Of a stretch of DNA of 13,909 bases, positions 1 through 7,290 are shown one piece after another (position 1 is the first letter of the stretch; every line of letters begins with the position of its first letter). The notes below the pieces were generated by a model. That model was given only the letters and a program-made list of their open reading frames with translations. It made no database searches and had not been told where the DNA came from. The position numbers and the translations under genes are program-made. Source of the stretch: Candidatus Gastranaerophilales bacterium (GTDB lineage: Bacteria > Cyanobacteriota > Vampirovibrionia > Gastranaerophilales > JAILCC01); contig JAKSUS010000011.1 of the NCBI GenBank assembly GCA_024408745.1, positions 1 through 13,909 on the forward strand, given 5' to 3'.

Positions 1-122
1 ATACCGATTGATTTGTAAGACAAATATTGTCTCTTCTCCATAATTCTTTGTAAACGGAATTCAATATCCGCTTTGTAGGACGTCAAAGTAAGCATCCTAC
101 AGTTCAATGCTGCTACTGTCAT
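1..122 (-). CDS. Small hypothetical protein, N-terminal part (cut by left edge)
   Basis: The reading frame is open from an ATG at 122 to the window edge, giving 40 residues that begin MTVAALNCRMLTLTSYKAD. A strong Shine-Dalgarno (GAAGGAGAG) lies about 6 bases before the ATG and fixes the start. The visible part looks like an amphipathic helix: a small hydrophobic opening followed by a charged stretch rich in Glu, Arg, Gln and Lys. There is no signal peptide and no catalytic motif. It reminds me of short helical proteins that recur in Gastranaerophilales genomes, but this is from memory and unverified. The terminator of the upstream minus-strand gene lies at 316-348, so this gene probably has its own promoter within 123-315. 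No function can be assigned. Confidence 0.65.
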   Translation of the reverse strand, partial: MTVAALNCRMLTLTSYKADIEFRLQRIMEKRQYLSYKSIG

Positions 123-315
123 GATGTTCTCTCCTTCAATTGGGTAAATAAGATTTTAAGATTTGGTTATGTATTTTTTCTCTCTTGTATATATAAAAAC
201 AATATACTTTTTATAATTGCTTTTTTTCTTCTCAATTGTAAAGAAATGTTAAAATTTTTCGTAATATTGAAATTTCTTTGAAAGCATTGATATTAAAAGA
301 ATGTTGCTATACAAC
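123..315. other. AT-rich intergenic region
   Basis: About 190 bases hold no gene. The region should contain the promoter of the truncated minus-strand gene starting at 122. I could not settle on a -35/-10 pair: several TATA-like and TTTACA/TTGAGA-like words occur on the minus strand, but none has proper spacing. Confidence 0.4.
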
Positions 316-348
316 AAAAAGCAGGTATTTATAAAATACCTGCTTTTT
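316..348 (-). terminator. Symmetric hairpin terminator after GH57 gene
   Basis: Two perfect 15-base arms (316-330 and 334-348, core GCAGGTATTT/AAATACCTGC) enclose a 3-base loop. A-runs on one flank and T-runs on the other make it usable in both directions. It lies about 20 bases past the stop codon of the minus-strand branching enzyme, so it is read here as that gene's rho-independent terminator. Confidence 0.85.
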
Positions 349-367
349 ATATTTTTTTAAATTTATC

Positions 368-2086
368 TTATTGATAAAGTGGTGATAATTTTGCTTCTTG
401 TTGAGGAATTTTACCTTCTTCAATTGGAAGATAAATTCTGTAATCAATTTCAGAGAAGCAATTATCAATAGATTCAATTTCTTTTAATTTGTTATCATCA
501 ATATTGCCTGAATCAATCATGTCAGCGATAGTTTCAAATCTTGCAACATGTTCTTTGAATCTGTCTTTTGCATAATCTCTTGCTTGCCATGTTGTAATTA
601 AGAACGGCCAATCGCTACTTTGCAATAGTAAGTTTTCTCTTGCTAATTGATTTAACGCTCTCATTAACAACTTATCTTCAGGTTGTTTTTCGTATTTAGA
701 AACGATATCACAAATTCTGTTTTCACAACCGTGAATAATAGGCCAAATCCATTCAACCTGTGGGTTTTGCCATACCCAGTAATGTCCGCCTTGTCCCCAT
801 GAACTTTCAGGGATAGAGATTGCTTTTTTCGGCGGGTATTTGTCTAAATATTCGGCAGCGGTTTGTCTTTCAACTTCAGGAGTATAAGTTGCGAATTTTT
901 TAATAACCTGTTTAATAAATTCAACACCTTCAAACCACCAGTGTCCGAATAATTCTGTATCAAATGATACCATAACTAAACCGTTTTCACCTGTTGCTTT
1001 TTTATAATCATTTAATAAATGATAGATTAAAGTAGTGTAGTGATCAGAGTTTTCGTTAACTTTTGACATAGCCAATACGGGGTCGTAAAGCATTTTGTCT
1101 CCCAAGTCTGTAGTAGGACTTGTAACTCTCCAATATTGCATGCCTGAGTTTGCGTCTTTTCTGTGGAATTCTCTGAAACATCCGTCGCCGGGGTATCCGT
1201 CAGCAGCAGACCAAACCTGATAACCTGCTCTGTCATTTCTTCCCATAACTGCAACTTGTGCATCAGGCAACCAGTATGCTTCATAAGTTGAACAACCTGT
1301 TGCTGCTCTTGCGGGAAGAGGAATATATTCAATATTTCCGTAAACACCGATAACACGTCTGTTTCCTACTGAAACGCCACCTTCGATAACGTGTGATTCG
1401 GTAAAGAAGTATTCAATATCATTGTTTTGTAAAGTAACTTCAATAGCGCTTCTCCATTGTTCGTTACCTTTTTTATCAACGTATTTGTAAGCAGGTCTGT
1501 ATGCACATTCAGGTAACCAGCAACCTCTCGCTTTTTGTCCGAAAAGTCTTTTTGTTGTATCAGAGCCAACTTTAAATTGTGCATTCAAGTTGCTGTCAGT
1601 AGCAAGTAACGGTGAAAAACCGTGAGTTGCACCTGATGTAGTGATTTCAATACAACCTAACTTTTGATATTTAGCAAAATTACCTACTAAATCCATATTA
1701 TATTTATTTACAAAACAATCTTTAATGTGTGTAAACCAATCAAAGTAGTATTTTGCAAGATATTTTAAGTGTTGAGAATGAGGAACTTCAGGATTGGGAT
1801 ATCTTTCTAAATCCTTAGCAACTTTTTCAATTCTGCTGTCTAAATATTTTACAAAACCTTGTTTTAGGTGTTCGTCGTTTAATTGTTCTGCCAAAATCGG
1901 AGTAATACCGACTGTTAATTTTGCTTGTATGCCTTCTTCGTATAATTCGCTGATAGCGTTTAATAATGGTACGTAAGTTTCTGCCATGCACTCATATAAG
2001 TTCTCTTCGCCAAATGGCCACATTCCTGCTTTTCTGTAAAAAGGTAAGTGGCTGTGGAGCATAAATACAAATGAACCGATTGACAT
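368..2086 (-). CDS. 1,4-alpha-glucan branching enzyme, glycoside hydrolase family 57
   Basis: A 572-residue cytoplasmic enzyme expected to cut alpha-1,4 glucan chains and rejoin them as alpha-1,6 branches in glycogen synthesis. The GH57 landmarks appear in order: the opening HSHLPF motif at residues 11-16; GCWLPECAYRP with the probable nucleophile Glu193; the GYPGD-containing loop near 290-302; and SFDTELFGHWW with the probable acid/base Asp376. The C-terminal part (about 440-525) matches the helical DUF1957 domain, including the typical SSDWPF stretch at 490-495. Length fits the GH57 branching enzyme subfamily, which is common in cyanobacteria and thermophiles. The start is supported by GGAGGA at 2094-2099, seven bases before the ATG. 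By eye the gene is richer in G+C than the coaE-waaA end of the window. A GH57 amylase or 4-alpha-glucanotransferase is less likely, because DUF1957 and the GYPGD loop point to branching activity. Confidence 0.9.
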   Translation of the reverse strand: MSIGSFVFMLHSHLPFYRKAGMWPFGEENLYECMAETYVPLLNAISELYEEGIQAKLTVGITPILAEQLNDEHLKQGFVKYLDSRIEKVAKDLERYPNPEVPHSQHLKYLAKYYFDWFTHIKDCFVNKYNMDLVGNFAKYQKLGCIEITTSGATHGFSPLLATDSNLNAQFKVGSDTTKRLFGQKARGCWLPECAYRPAYKYVDKKGNEQWRSAIEVTLQNNDIEYFFTESHVIEGGVSVGNRRVIGVYGNIEYIPLPARAATGCSTYEAYWLPDAQVAVMGRNDRAGYQVWSAADGYPGDGCFREFHRKDANSGMQYWRVTSPTTDLGDKMLYDPVLAMSKVNENSDHYTTLIYHLLNDYKKATGENGLVMVSFDTELFGHWWFEGVEFIKQVIKKFATYTPEVERQTAAEYLDKYPPKKAISIPESSWGQGGHYWVWQNPQVEWIWPIIHGCENRICDIVSKYEKQPEDKLLMRALNQLARENLLLQSSDWPFLITTWQARDYAKDRFKEHVARFETIADMIDSGNIDDNKLKEIESIDNCFSEIDYRIYLPIEEGKIPQQEAKLSPLYQ

Positions 2087-2317
2087 TTAATAGTCCTCCA
2101 TAAATAATTAACCGTAATTTTTATATATAAAACAAATTTTAACTTGTTATGTTTAATACTAGCACGAATATATTTTTTTTCATATCTATATGCGGGCAGA
2201 AATTTTAAGAAATGTAACAATTTTATATAAAAAATAAAAAAGTTTCAGAAAATTCGGCAAATATTTATAAAAAAAATTTTTTATTAATATGTAAGGTAAG
2301 AATATATAAGGTGTTTT
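2087..2317. other. Divergent intergenic region, AT-rich
   Basis: This spacer of about 230 bases must carry promoters for the minus-strand branching enzyme and the plus-strand HEAT-like gene. A possible plus-strand promoter is TTCAGA near 2244 followed by TATAAA 16 bases later, but in sequence this AT-rich such matches are expected by chance. No RNA gene or operator is evident. Confidence 0.4.
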
Positions 2318-3067
2318 ATGGCACAGGCACAAACAACATCAATTCCGTATAACGGCTCAGGGACTATAAATATCCATATTAATAACCCGTCAGCGAGTTT
2401 GGGTACAAGCATGCCTAATGTTGTACCACTAATGCCGCAAAGTCCATATTATCAGGCATATCCTTATTATGCATATCCTGCCAATTATTATTTAGGCGGA
2501 ATGAATCAGCCTGTAAATCAAACGACTACGGTTAATGCTCCTGCATATCCTTATCCGTATGCAATTCCTAATAATAACGGTAACAATGCTGATAATAAGA
2601 ATACTGCCATAACTGATACCAAAAATGTGATTTCTATAGATAAGCAACCTAAAAAAGAACGCGAAATCGTTGTTTTAACCGATAATTATATAAAAAATTT
2701 AGAAAATTATTTAAGAACCAATAATTCCGAATTAAGAAAGAATGCGGCAAAAGAATTGTTATTACGTTTTAAAGAAGAAAAATCACGAGTTGATAATCCT
2801 TCTTTAACAGCATTGTTAAATTTGGCGTTGCAAGATACAAATGAAACAGTCAGGGCAACCGCAATGAGTATTATTCAATCAGGCTATGCAAAAGGTGATA
2901 AATTGACTGAAAAAATACTTGGTGCAATGCAACAACAAAAAACAAGTTATTCAACTGATGCTACGCAAGCGGCAGACAGTTTATTGCAGATGTCAAAAAC
3001 AAAAGTAAAAGTTCCGGATAATTCATTTTATCCTGTTGATACAAAAGACAAAAAGAAAGGAAGTTAA
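2318..3067 (+). CDS. HEAT-repeat-like protein with Tyr/Pro/Asn-rich N-terminus
   Basis: A 249-residue protein with two contrasting halves. Residues 1-110 are low-complexity and probably disordered, rich in Asn, Gln, Pro and Tyr, with repeated YPYYAYP/AYPYPYA-like clusters at 45-82. Residues 118-206 form alpha-helices in the manner of HEAT repeats: one repeat at about 121-155 (LRKNAAKELLLRF) and one at about 163-205 (LNLALQDTNETVRATAMSII). The tail from 228 is Lys-rich. There is no signal peptide or membrane segment, so it is probably cytoplasmic, perhaps a scaffold or adaptor. An AAGGTG ribosome site at 2308-2313 supports the ATG. The next gene starts 2 bases after the stop, so the two are co-transcribed. 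HEAT repeats mediate protein binding but do not specify a function here. Confidence 0.75.
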   Translation: MAQAQTTSIPYNGSGTINIHINNPSASLGTSMPNVVPLMPQSPYYQAYPYYAYPANYYLGGMNQPVNQTTTVNAPAYPYPYAIPNNNGNNADNKNTAITDTKNVISIDKQPKKEREIVVLTDNYIKNLENYLRTNNSELRKNAAKELLLRFKEEKSRVDNPSLTALLNLALQDTNETVRATAMSIIQSGYAKGDKLTEKILGAMQQQKTSYSTDATQAADSLLQMSKTKVKVPDNSFYPVDTKDKKKGS

Positions 3068-3069
3068 GC

Positions 3070-3540
3070 ATGGCAGGTAATTTTTTCGCTAAAGCAATAG
3101 GACTTGCAGCAGTTGGAACTGTTGCCTGTGATGTAGCTGCTACAACAAGAGAGCAGGCTCCCAAATATGCTAAAAGATTGCGAGTCGAACAATTAAACGA
3201 TATATATATGGGTTCATCAGGACTTGATACAACAAGTGTAGTCGGTTCAAAATTACATAAAATGATTAGACGCTGGAATTTGGATAACAATCCTTTCAGA
3301 ACAAGACAAAATATTGTTAGTTATGTTAAGTGTTTTTGCCGAAATTTAACCGACAATGGTATTACATTAGGCTTAGGTGCTATTGCATTATTTACAGGCA
3401 CCGGTAAATTTTCATTAGTGAAAGTTCCTGTATTGAACAAAGTAGCCGCAGCCTTGTTAGCAATAAAAGGTTGCAGTTTCGTCTTTAAAAACGTTTTAGG
3501 TTTTGGTGCTGATGACTTTAGAAGAAACGTAATGAAATAG
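3070..3540 (+). CDS. Hypothetical protein with hydrophobic segments
   Basis: A 156-residue protein I do not recognise. It opens with a weakly hydrophobic Ala/Gly-rich stretch (about 8-24), followed by a charged middle (27-92) with many Arg/Lys. Two further hydrophobic stretches rich in Gly, Ala and Leu lie at about 97-110 and 117-133. These could be short membrane hairpins or amphipathic helices. No clear cleavage site follows the N-terminal stretch. The gene starts 2 bases after the HEAT-like gene, with its ribosome site (AGGAAG) inside the end of that gene, so the two are translationally close and probably act together, perhaps with this one at the membrane. It converges on the VWA gene, leaving only 8 bases between the two stop codons. 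Confidence 0.7.
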   Translation: MAGNFFAKAIGLAAVGTVACDVAATTREQAPKYAKRLRVEQLNDIYMGSSGLDTTSVVGSKLHKMIRRWNLDNNPFRTRQNIVSYVKCFCRNLTDNGITLGLGAIALFTGTGKFSLVKVPVLNKVAAALLAIKGCSFVFKNVLGFGADDFRRNVMK

Positions 3541-3548
3541 TTATTATT

Positions 3549-4469
3549 TTATTCGTTATAGTATTCATATTGTTGCTCTTGCGATTGAGGTGTTTGAGCA
3601 GGAGTATTTTGCGGAGTTGAATTTATTGATTGAGTAACGGTTTGCAATAAATCTGATAAATCTGTTATTCTGTATAAATTCCCGCCTGTTACATTTGCAA
3701 GACATTGTAAATCCATATCTGAATTGTATGAAACCAAAACAACATCAACGTGAACATCACGACGTGTTTTTATAAGTTGTTTTGCGTATTCGCATGGATT
3801 ACCGCCGCAATTTTCACCACCGTCGGTAATTAATACGATTTTCTTTGCGCTGCTTCTGTCAAACATCGCAAAATCTTCATTAATTGCTCTGTCAAGTCCG
3901 TAAACAAGAGGTGTAGCACCGCCGATATTAACTGAATTCATGCCTGATAATAAAGCGGTTGTATTTGCAGGCATGACCTTCGTAACTTGTTTTGTCGCTG
4001 CACAATAACCTGTTGTGGTGCCTAACGGAGATGGTTTTGTTTGGACTTTATATTTACCGTTTTGTTTAACTATTTTACTTACCTGAGCAAGAACTTTGTT
4101 GTTTGAAGGATTTGAACCGTTGTAATCATGCCCGAAAACTCTGAAACCGATATTTGTTGATGCCGGAATTTGTGCAACGATAGCAGACATTGCATTTTTA
4201 GCAGCACCAATCCAATTAGACATACTGCCCGAATAGTCCATTACTATTTCAACATAAGGAACTGCAAGTGCATTGACCTGTTTTGTATTAACATAAGTCT
4301 GTGCGTCATAAACGTTATAATTCCTTTGCGGTGCAGGAACAGAAGACGGTGCAACAACTTTTCCGTTTGATTTAACAGTCCCCGTTGTGTTTACCTGATA
4401 TTTTGCCGCATAAACAACGCCTGTTGTTAATATGGAAATAAATAACATTATAATAAATATTTTTTTCAT
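3549..4469 (-). CDS. Secreted von Willebrand factor A (VWA) domain protein
   Basis: A 306-residue protein counted from the ATG at 4469. A GTG at 4478 in the same frame would add three residues, but the Shine-Dalgarno GAGGTG (4476-4481) overlaps that GTG and sits 6 bases from the ATG. The first 21 residues are a Sec signal peptide (two Lys, a hydrophobic core, then VYA before Ala-Lys) with no lipobox, so the product is exported. The VWA domain carries a full metal-ion-dependent adhesion site: DYSGS (Asp78, Ser80, Ser82), Thr186 in GGATP and Asp216 in ITDGG. Four Cys in the mature part could form disulfides. The tail (about 286-306) is Gln/Pro-rich and ends in Tyr/Glu. VWA domains bind protein ligands through the metal; the ligand is unknown. 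The gene follows era by 12 bases, in the same operon. Confidence 0.85.
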   Translation of the reverse strand: MKKIFIIMLFISILTTGVVYAAKYQVNTTGTVKSNGKVVAPSSVPAPQRNYNVYDAQTYVNTKQVNALAVPYVEIVMDYSGSMSNWIGAAKNAMSAIVAQIPASTNIGFRVFGHDYNGSNPSNNKVLAQVSKIVKQNGKYKVQTKPSPLGTTTGYCAATKQVTKVMPANTTALLSGMNSVNIGGATPLVYGLDRAINEDFAMFDRSSAKKIVLITDGGENCGGNPCEYAKQLIKTRRDVHVDVVLVSYNSDMDLQCLANVTGGNLYRITDLSDLLQTVTQSINSTPQNTPAQTPQSQEQQYEYYNE

Positions 4470-4475
4470 GAATTT

Positions 4476-4481
4476 CACCTC
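4476..4481 (-). promoter_or_regulatory. Ribosome binding site deciding the VWA start
   Basis: GAGGTG on the minus strand, 6 bases before the ATG at 4469 and immediately after the era stop codon. It overlaps the alternative GTG start at 4478 and therefore argues against it. Confidence 0.7.
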
Positions 4482-5375
4482 TTATTCTTGTGTGTAACCG
4501 AAATCTTTTAACAGGTTTTCATTTTTGCGCCAATTTTTACTTACTTTCACAAATAATTCAAGAAAAACTTTATTTTCAACAAGTTCTTCTAATTCCTTTC
4601 TTGCCTGCGAACCGATTTCTTTTAACATTAAGCCTTTTTTGCCTATTATAATACCTTTTTGTGAATCATGTTCAACGTGAATTGTTGCTTTTATTCTGAC
4701 AATTTTTTCCTGTTCTTCAAATTTATCTATTTTTATTGCACAACTGTGAGGAACTTCATCTTGGGTTAATAATAAAACTTTTTCCCTTATGATTTCCTGT
4801 GCAATAAGTCGCATATTTTGGTCTGTAACTTCATCTTCATCATAGTATTCCGGACCTTCTTTAAAGTTTTTAATTATATTATTTATTAAGGTATCAATGT
4901 TTCTTCCTGTTTTTGCAGACACTTTAACAACATCTAATTTGTTTTCAAATAATTTTTGATAACTTTCAATATTTTCATCACGTTTTTTCAAATCTTTTAT
5001 TAAATCAACTTTATTGACAACTAAAATAATTTTTGTAGAAATTTTTAATAAATTTTCGGCAATCCATTTATCGCCTGTACCTGCAGGAACCGAACCGTCA
5101 ATTAAAAACAAAACGACATCAGCATCGGGAATTGCGGTTTTGGTTTCGTCAATTAAAAACTCACCTAACTTATATTTAGGTTTGTGAATTCCCGGAGTAT
5201 CTATAAAAACGATTTGCCCTTCATCATTAGTAAAAACACCTTTTAAACGTTGCCTCGTAGTTTGAGGTTTATTGCTTGTGATTACAATTTTTTGACCGAT
5301 TATTTTATTTAATAATGTTGATTTACCAACATTTGTGCGACCTACTATTGTTGCAAAACCGCTTTTAAAAGCCAT
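4482..5375 (-). CDS. era: GTPase Era
   Basis: A 297-residue GTPase that binds the 3' end of 16S rRNA and helps mature the 30S subunit. All G motifs are visible: GRTNVGKS at 12-19 (P-loop), a TTRQR switch at 39-43, DTPG at 59-62, NKVD at 121-124 and SAK at 153-155. The C-terminal KH RNA-binding domain carries the expected GIIIGKKG loop at 241-248. Length matches the family (about 300). The N-terminal G domain followed by the KH domain separates Era from Der and other TrmE-Era-like GTPases. The ATG at 5375 has an AAAGGA site about 9 bases upstream and a good promoter at 5412-5441. It is the first gene of an operon with the VWA protein. Confidence 0.97.
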   Translation of the reverse strand: MAFKSGFATIVGRTNVGKSTLLNKIIGQKIVITSNKPQTTRQRLKGVFTNDEGQIVFIDTPGIHKPKYKLGEFLIDETKTAIPDADVVLFLIDGSVPAGTGDKWIAENLLKISTKIILVVNKVDLIKDLKKRDENIESYQKLFENKLDVVKVSAKTGRNIDTLINNIIKNFKEGPEYYDEDEVTDQNMRLIAQEIIREKVLLLTQDEVPHSCAIKIDKFEEQEKIVRIKATIHVEHDSQKGIIIGKKGLMLKEIGSQARKELEELVENKVFLELFVKVSKNWRKNENLLKDFGYTQE

Positions 5376-5411
5376 TTAATTCATTCCTTTTACTGATTTC
5401 TCTTTACTTAA

Positions 5412-5441
5412 ATTATATATTAATAAAATAATATATTGCAA
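5412..5441 (-). promoter_or_regulatory. Sigma-70-like promoter of era
   Basis: On the minus strand TTGCAA (5436-5441) is followed after 18 bases by a perfect TATAAT (5412-5417). Transcription would start near 5405, giving a leader of about 30 bases before the era ATG at 5375 that includes its ribosome site. Confidence 0.6.
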
Positions 5442-5478
5442 CACAAAATTAAATTTAATCTTTATTTTTGTGGTAATC

Positions 5479-5484
5479 TATAAA
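5479..5484 (+). promoter_or_regulatory. Probable -10 element of purB
   Basis: TATAAA lies 23 bases before the purB ATG at 5508, which leaves room for a short leader holding the ribosome site. No convincing -35 is visible at 16-18 bases upstream, so the call rests on the -10 word and its position. Confidence 0.4.
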
Positions 5485-5507
5485 ATGTACTATATTTGAG
5501 GTGCGGT

Positions 5508-6806
5508 ATGATTGAACGTTATACAAGAGAAGAAATGAATAAAATCTGGAGTTTAGAAAATAAGTTTCAAACTTATTTGGAGGTTGAACTTGCAGTTTGT
5601 GATGCATATAAACAAATCGGGACTTTATCAGATAATATTGTTAACGATATAAAAGTAAAAGCAAAATTTAATATCTCAAGAATTGATGAAATTGAGGCTG
5701 AAGTTAAACATGATTTTATTGCATTCTTGACTTGTGTAAATGAAAATGTCGGTGAAAATTCAAGATTTATTCACATGGGATTAACAAGTTCAGATGTGAT
5801 TGATACTGCTCTTGCTTTGCAGGTTAAGCAGGCAAATGAAATAATTGAAAAAGATATAAAAAATTTAATTGATTTATTATCAAAAAAAGCTGTTCAATAT
5901 AAAAATACAGTTTGTATCGGGCGCTCTCATGGTATTCATGCAGAACCTATGACTTTTGGTGTAAAACTTTGCAATTGGTTAGAAATTATGAAGCGCAATT
6001 TAAAGCGTTTTGAATTTGCCAAAGAAGAAATGGCAACAGGGCAAATTTCAGGACCAATCGGAACGTATAGTAACATTTCGCCCGAAATTGAAAAAATAAC
6101 TTGTGAACTTTTAGGCTTAAAACCAGCAACAGTTTCAACTCAGGTTATTCAAAGAGATTTGCATGCAAACTATATTCAAACTTTATCACTTATCGCTACA
6201 ACGATTGAACAATTTGCGGTTGAATTACGACATCTTCAAAGAAGCGAAGTTTTAGAAGTTGAGGAAGGATTTTCAAAAGGACAAAAAGGTTCATCCGCTA
6301 TGCCTCATAAGAAAAACCCGATATCAGCCGAAAATTTATCAGGCTTGGCAAGAATAGTTCGCTCTAATTCAATTGTGGCATTAGAAAATGTTGTTTTGTG
6401 GCATGAAAGAGATATTTCACACAGCAGCGCAGAACGAATTATTTTCCCCGATACAACAATTTTAATTGATTATATGTTAAACAGATTTATAAATCTTTTA
6501 GATAATTTAGTTGTTCATGAAGACAGAATGAAAGAAAATTCAACTTTATTTGGCGGTTGTGTGTTCTCGCAAAAAGTTTTATTGGCTTTAACAAATAAAG
6601 GATTATCAAGAGAAGATGCTTATAAAATTGTTCAAAAGAATGCACTTTCAGCATGGGGAAAACCTGATGGCAACTTTAAACATAATCTTTTAAATGATGA
6701 AGAAGTCAAAAAATATTTTTCAAATGCGGAACTTGAAGATATTTTTAATATTGATGATTACTTAAAAAATATAGATTTTATTTATAAAAGATTAGGCTTG
6801 TATTAG
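5508..6806 (+). CDS. purB: Adenylosuccinate lyase
   Basis: A 432-residue enzyme of purine synthesis that cleaves succinylaminoimidazole-carboxamide ribotide and adenylosuccinate, releasing fumarate. The start chosen is the ATG at 5508. An in-frame TTG at 5496 would add four residues, but the ribosome site AGGTG (5499-5503) lies between them, and the family normally begins with MIxRY. Catalytic positions line up with the Bacillus enzyme: His68, the TSSD stretch at 93-96, His141 in GRSHGIHAEP, and the fumarate-lyase signature SSAMPHKKNP starting at Ser262. Length equals that of the short bacterial PurB (about 430). It is divergent from era and ends at a hairpin at 6820-6849. No neighbouring purine genes are seen. 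Confidence 0.96.
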   Translation: MIERYTREEMNKIWSLENKFQTYLEVELAVCDAYKQIGTLSDNIVNDIKVKAKFNISRIDEIEAEVKHDFIAFLTCVNENVGENSRFIHMGLTSSDVIDTALALQVKQANEIIEKDIKNLIDLLSKKAVQYKNTVCIGRSHGIHAEPMTFGVKLCNWLEIMKRNLKRFEFAKEEMATGQISGPIGTYSNISPEIEKITCELLGLKPATVSTQVIQRDLHANYIQTLSLIATTIEQFAVELRHLQRSEVLEVEEGFSKGQKGSSAMPHKKNPISAENLSGLARIVRSNSIVALENVVLWHERDISHSSAERIIFPDTTILIDYMLNRFINLLDNLVVHEDRMKENSTLFGGCVFSQKVLLALTNKGLSREDAYKIVQKNALSAWGKPDGNFKHNLLNDEEVKKYFSNAELEDIFNIDDYLKNIDFIYKRLGLY

Positions 6807-6819
6807 AAGTTATAAAATA

Positions 6820-6849
6820 AAAAAAGATGCAATTTCTTGCACCTTTTTT
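6820..6849. terminator. Bidirectional terminator between purB and the minus-strand 102-residue gene
   Basis: A 13-base stem (6820-6832 with 6837-6849, core GATGCAA/TTGCACC) closes a TTTC loop. A-rich and T-rich flanks serve both strands. The plus-strand RNA has one A-C mismatch in the stem. The minus-strand RNA replaces it with a G-U pair, so the hairpin is slightly better for the minus-strand gene ending at 6879. Confidence 0.8.
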
Positions 6850-6878
6850 ATATATAGAAAGAATTAATTATGACTTTT

Positions 6879-7187
6879 TTATACGGCAAACAGATTATTG
6901 GTATCAAATTTATTACCCGTAGTTTTCTCTTCTTTTGGTGTAAGTTTAGGTGCTGATTTTGCTGCGGTTAATAAATTGCCCAATAAATCATACATTTGTT
7001 TGTTACCACCGGCAAGTGCCATTTCTTGTCTGAGTTTAATAGCATTTACAAACTCATCTCTTTGTTGAGGGTTTGAAACTGCTGTTTTGAAAAATTGAGT
7101 GTCTGCTAAAGTTCTGCTAACACCAAAAGCATCATTCTGTCTTGCTTGAATCCCGTTTGTTACTGTTCCTATTGTAATGTCTGCCAT
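6879..7187 (-). CDS. Small hypothetical protein, 102 residues
   Basis: I do not recognise this protein. It opens MADITIGTVTNGIQARQND and is predicted to be mostly helical in the middle (about 30-76, with FVNAIKLRQEM and MYDLLGNLLTAA), with a Lys/Thr-rich polar tail ending in NNLFAV. No Cys, signal peptide or membrane segment is present. The start has only a weak ribosome site (AGGA, 10 bases upstream, with GTGGA abutting the ATG). It lies 103 bases downstream of topA on the same strand, so it could be read through from dprA-topA or have its own promoter. A strong hairpin terminator follows its stop. The clean ORF between well-defined neighbours and its own terminator support a real gene. Confidence 0.7.
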   Translation of the reverse strand: MADITIGTVTNGIQARQNDAFGVSRTLADTQFFKTAVSNPQQRDEFVNAIKLRQEMALAGGNKQMYDLLGNLLTAAKSAPKLTPKEEKTTGNKFDTNNLFAV

Positions 7188-7290
7188 TCCACAAAATTCC
7201 TATATTTCCCATTTCCGTATATTAATAAAAACAATTTTTCTGTGGAAATTGCATGATTTTACATTTTTTGTAATAAAACTTAATAATTAA

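Noticed and set aside
2400..2570. Repeated TATCC/TATGC words as a DNA repeat array
   Set aside because: They only reflect the Tyr-Pro-rich coding sequence of the HEAT-like protein; unit length is irregular and there are no true tandem copies.
4470..4478. GTG start for the VWA protein
   Set aside because: The GTG is part of the Shine-Dalgarno sequence itself. The ATG at 4469 has correct spacing and gives a normal signal peptide.
5496..5507. TTG start for purB giving four extra residues
   Set aside because: The ribosome site AGGTG lies inside this stretch and the family begins with MIxRY, so the ATG at 5508 is the better start.
7255..7280. Possible terminator after topA (TTTTACA/TGTAA hairpin)
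   Set aside because: The stem is only about five A/T-rich pairs with no proper T-tract, too weak to call.
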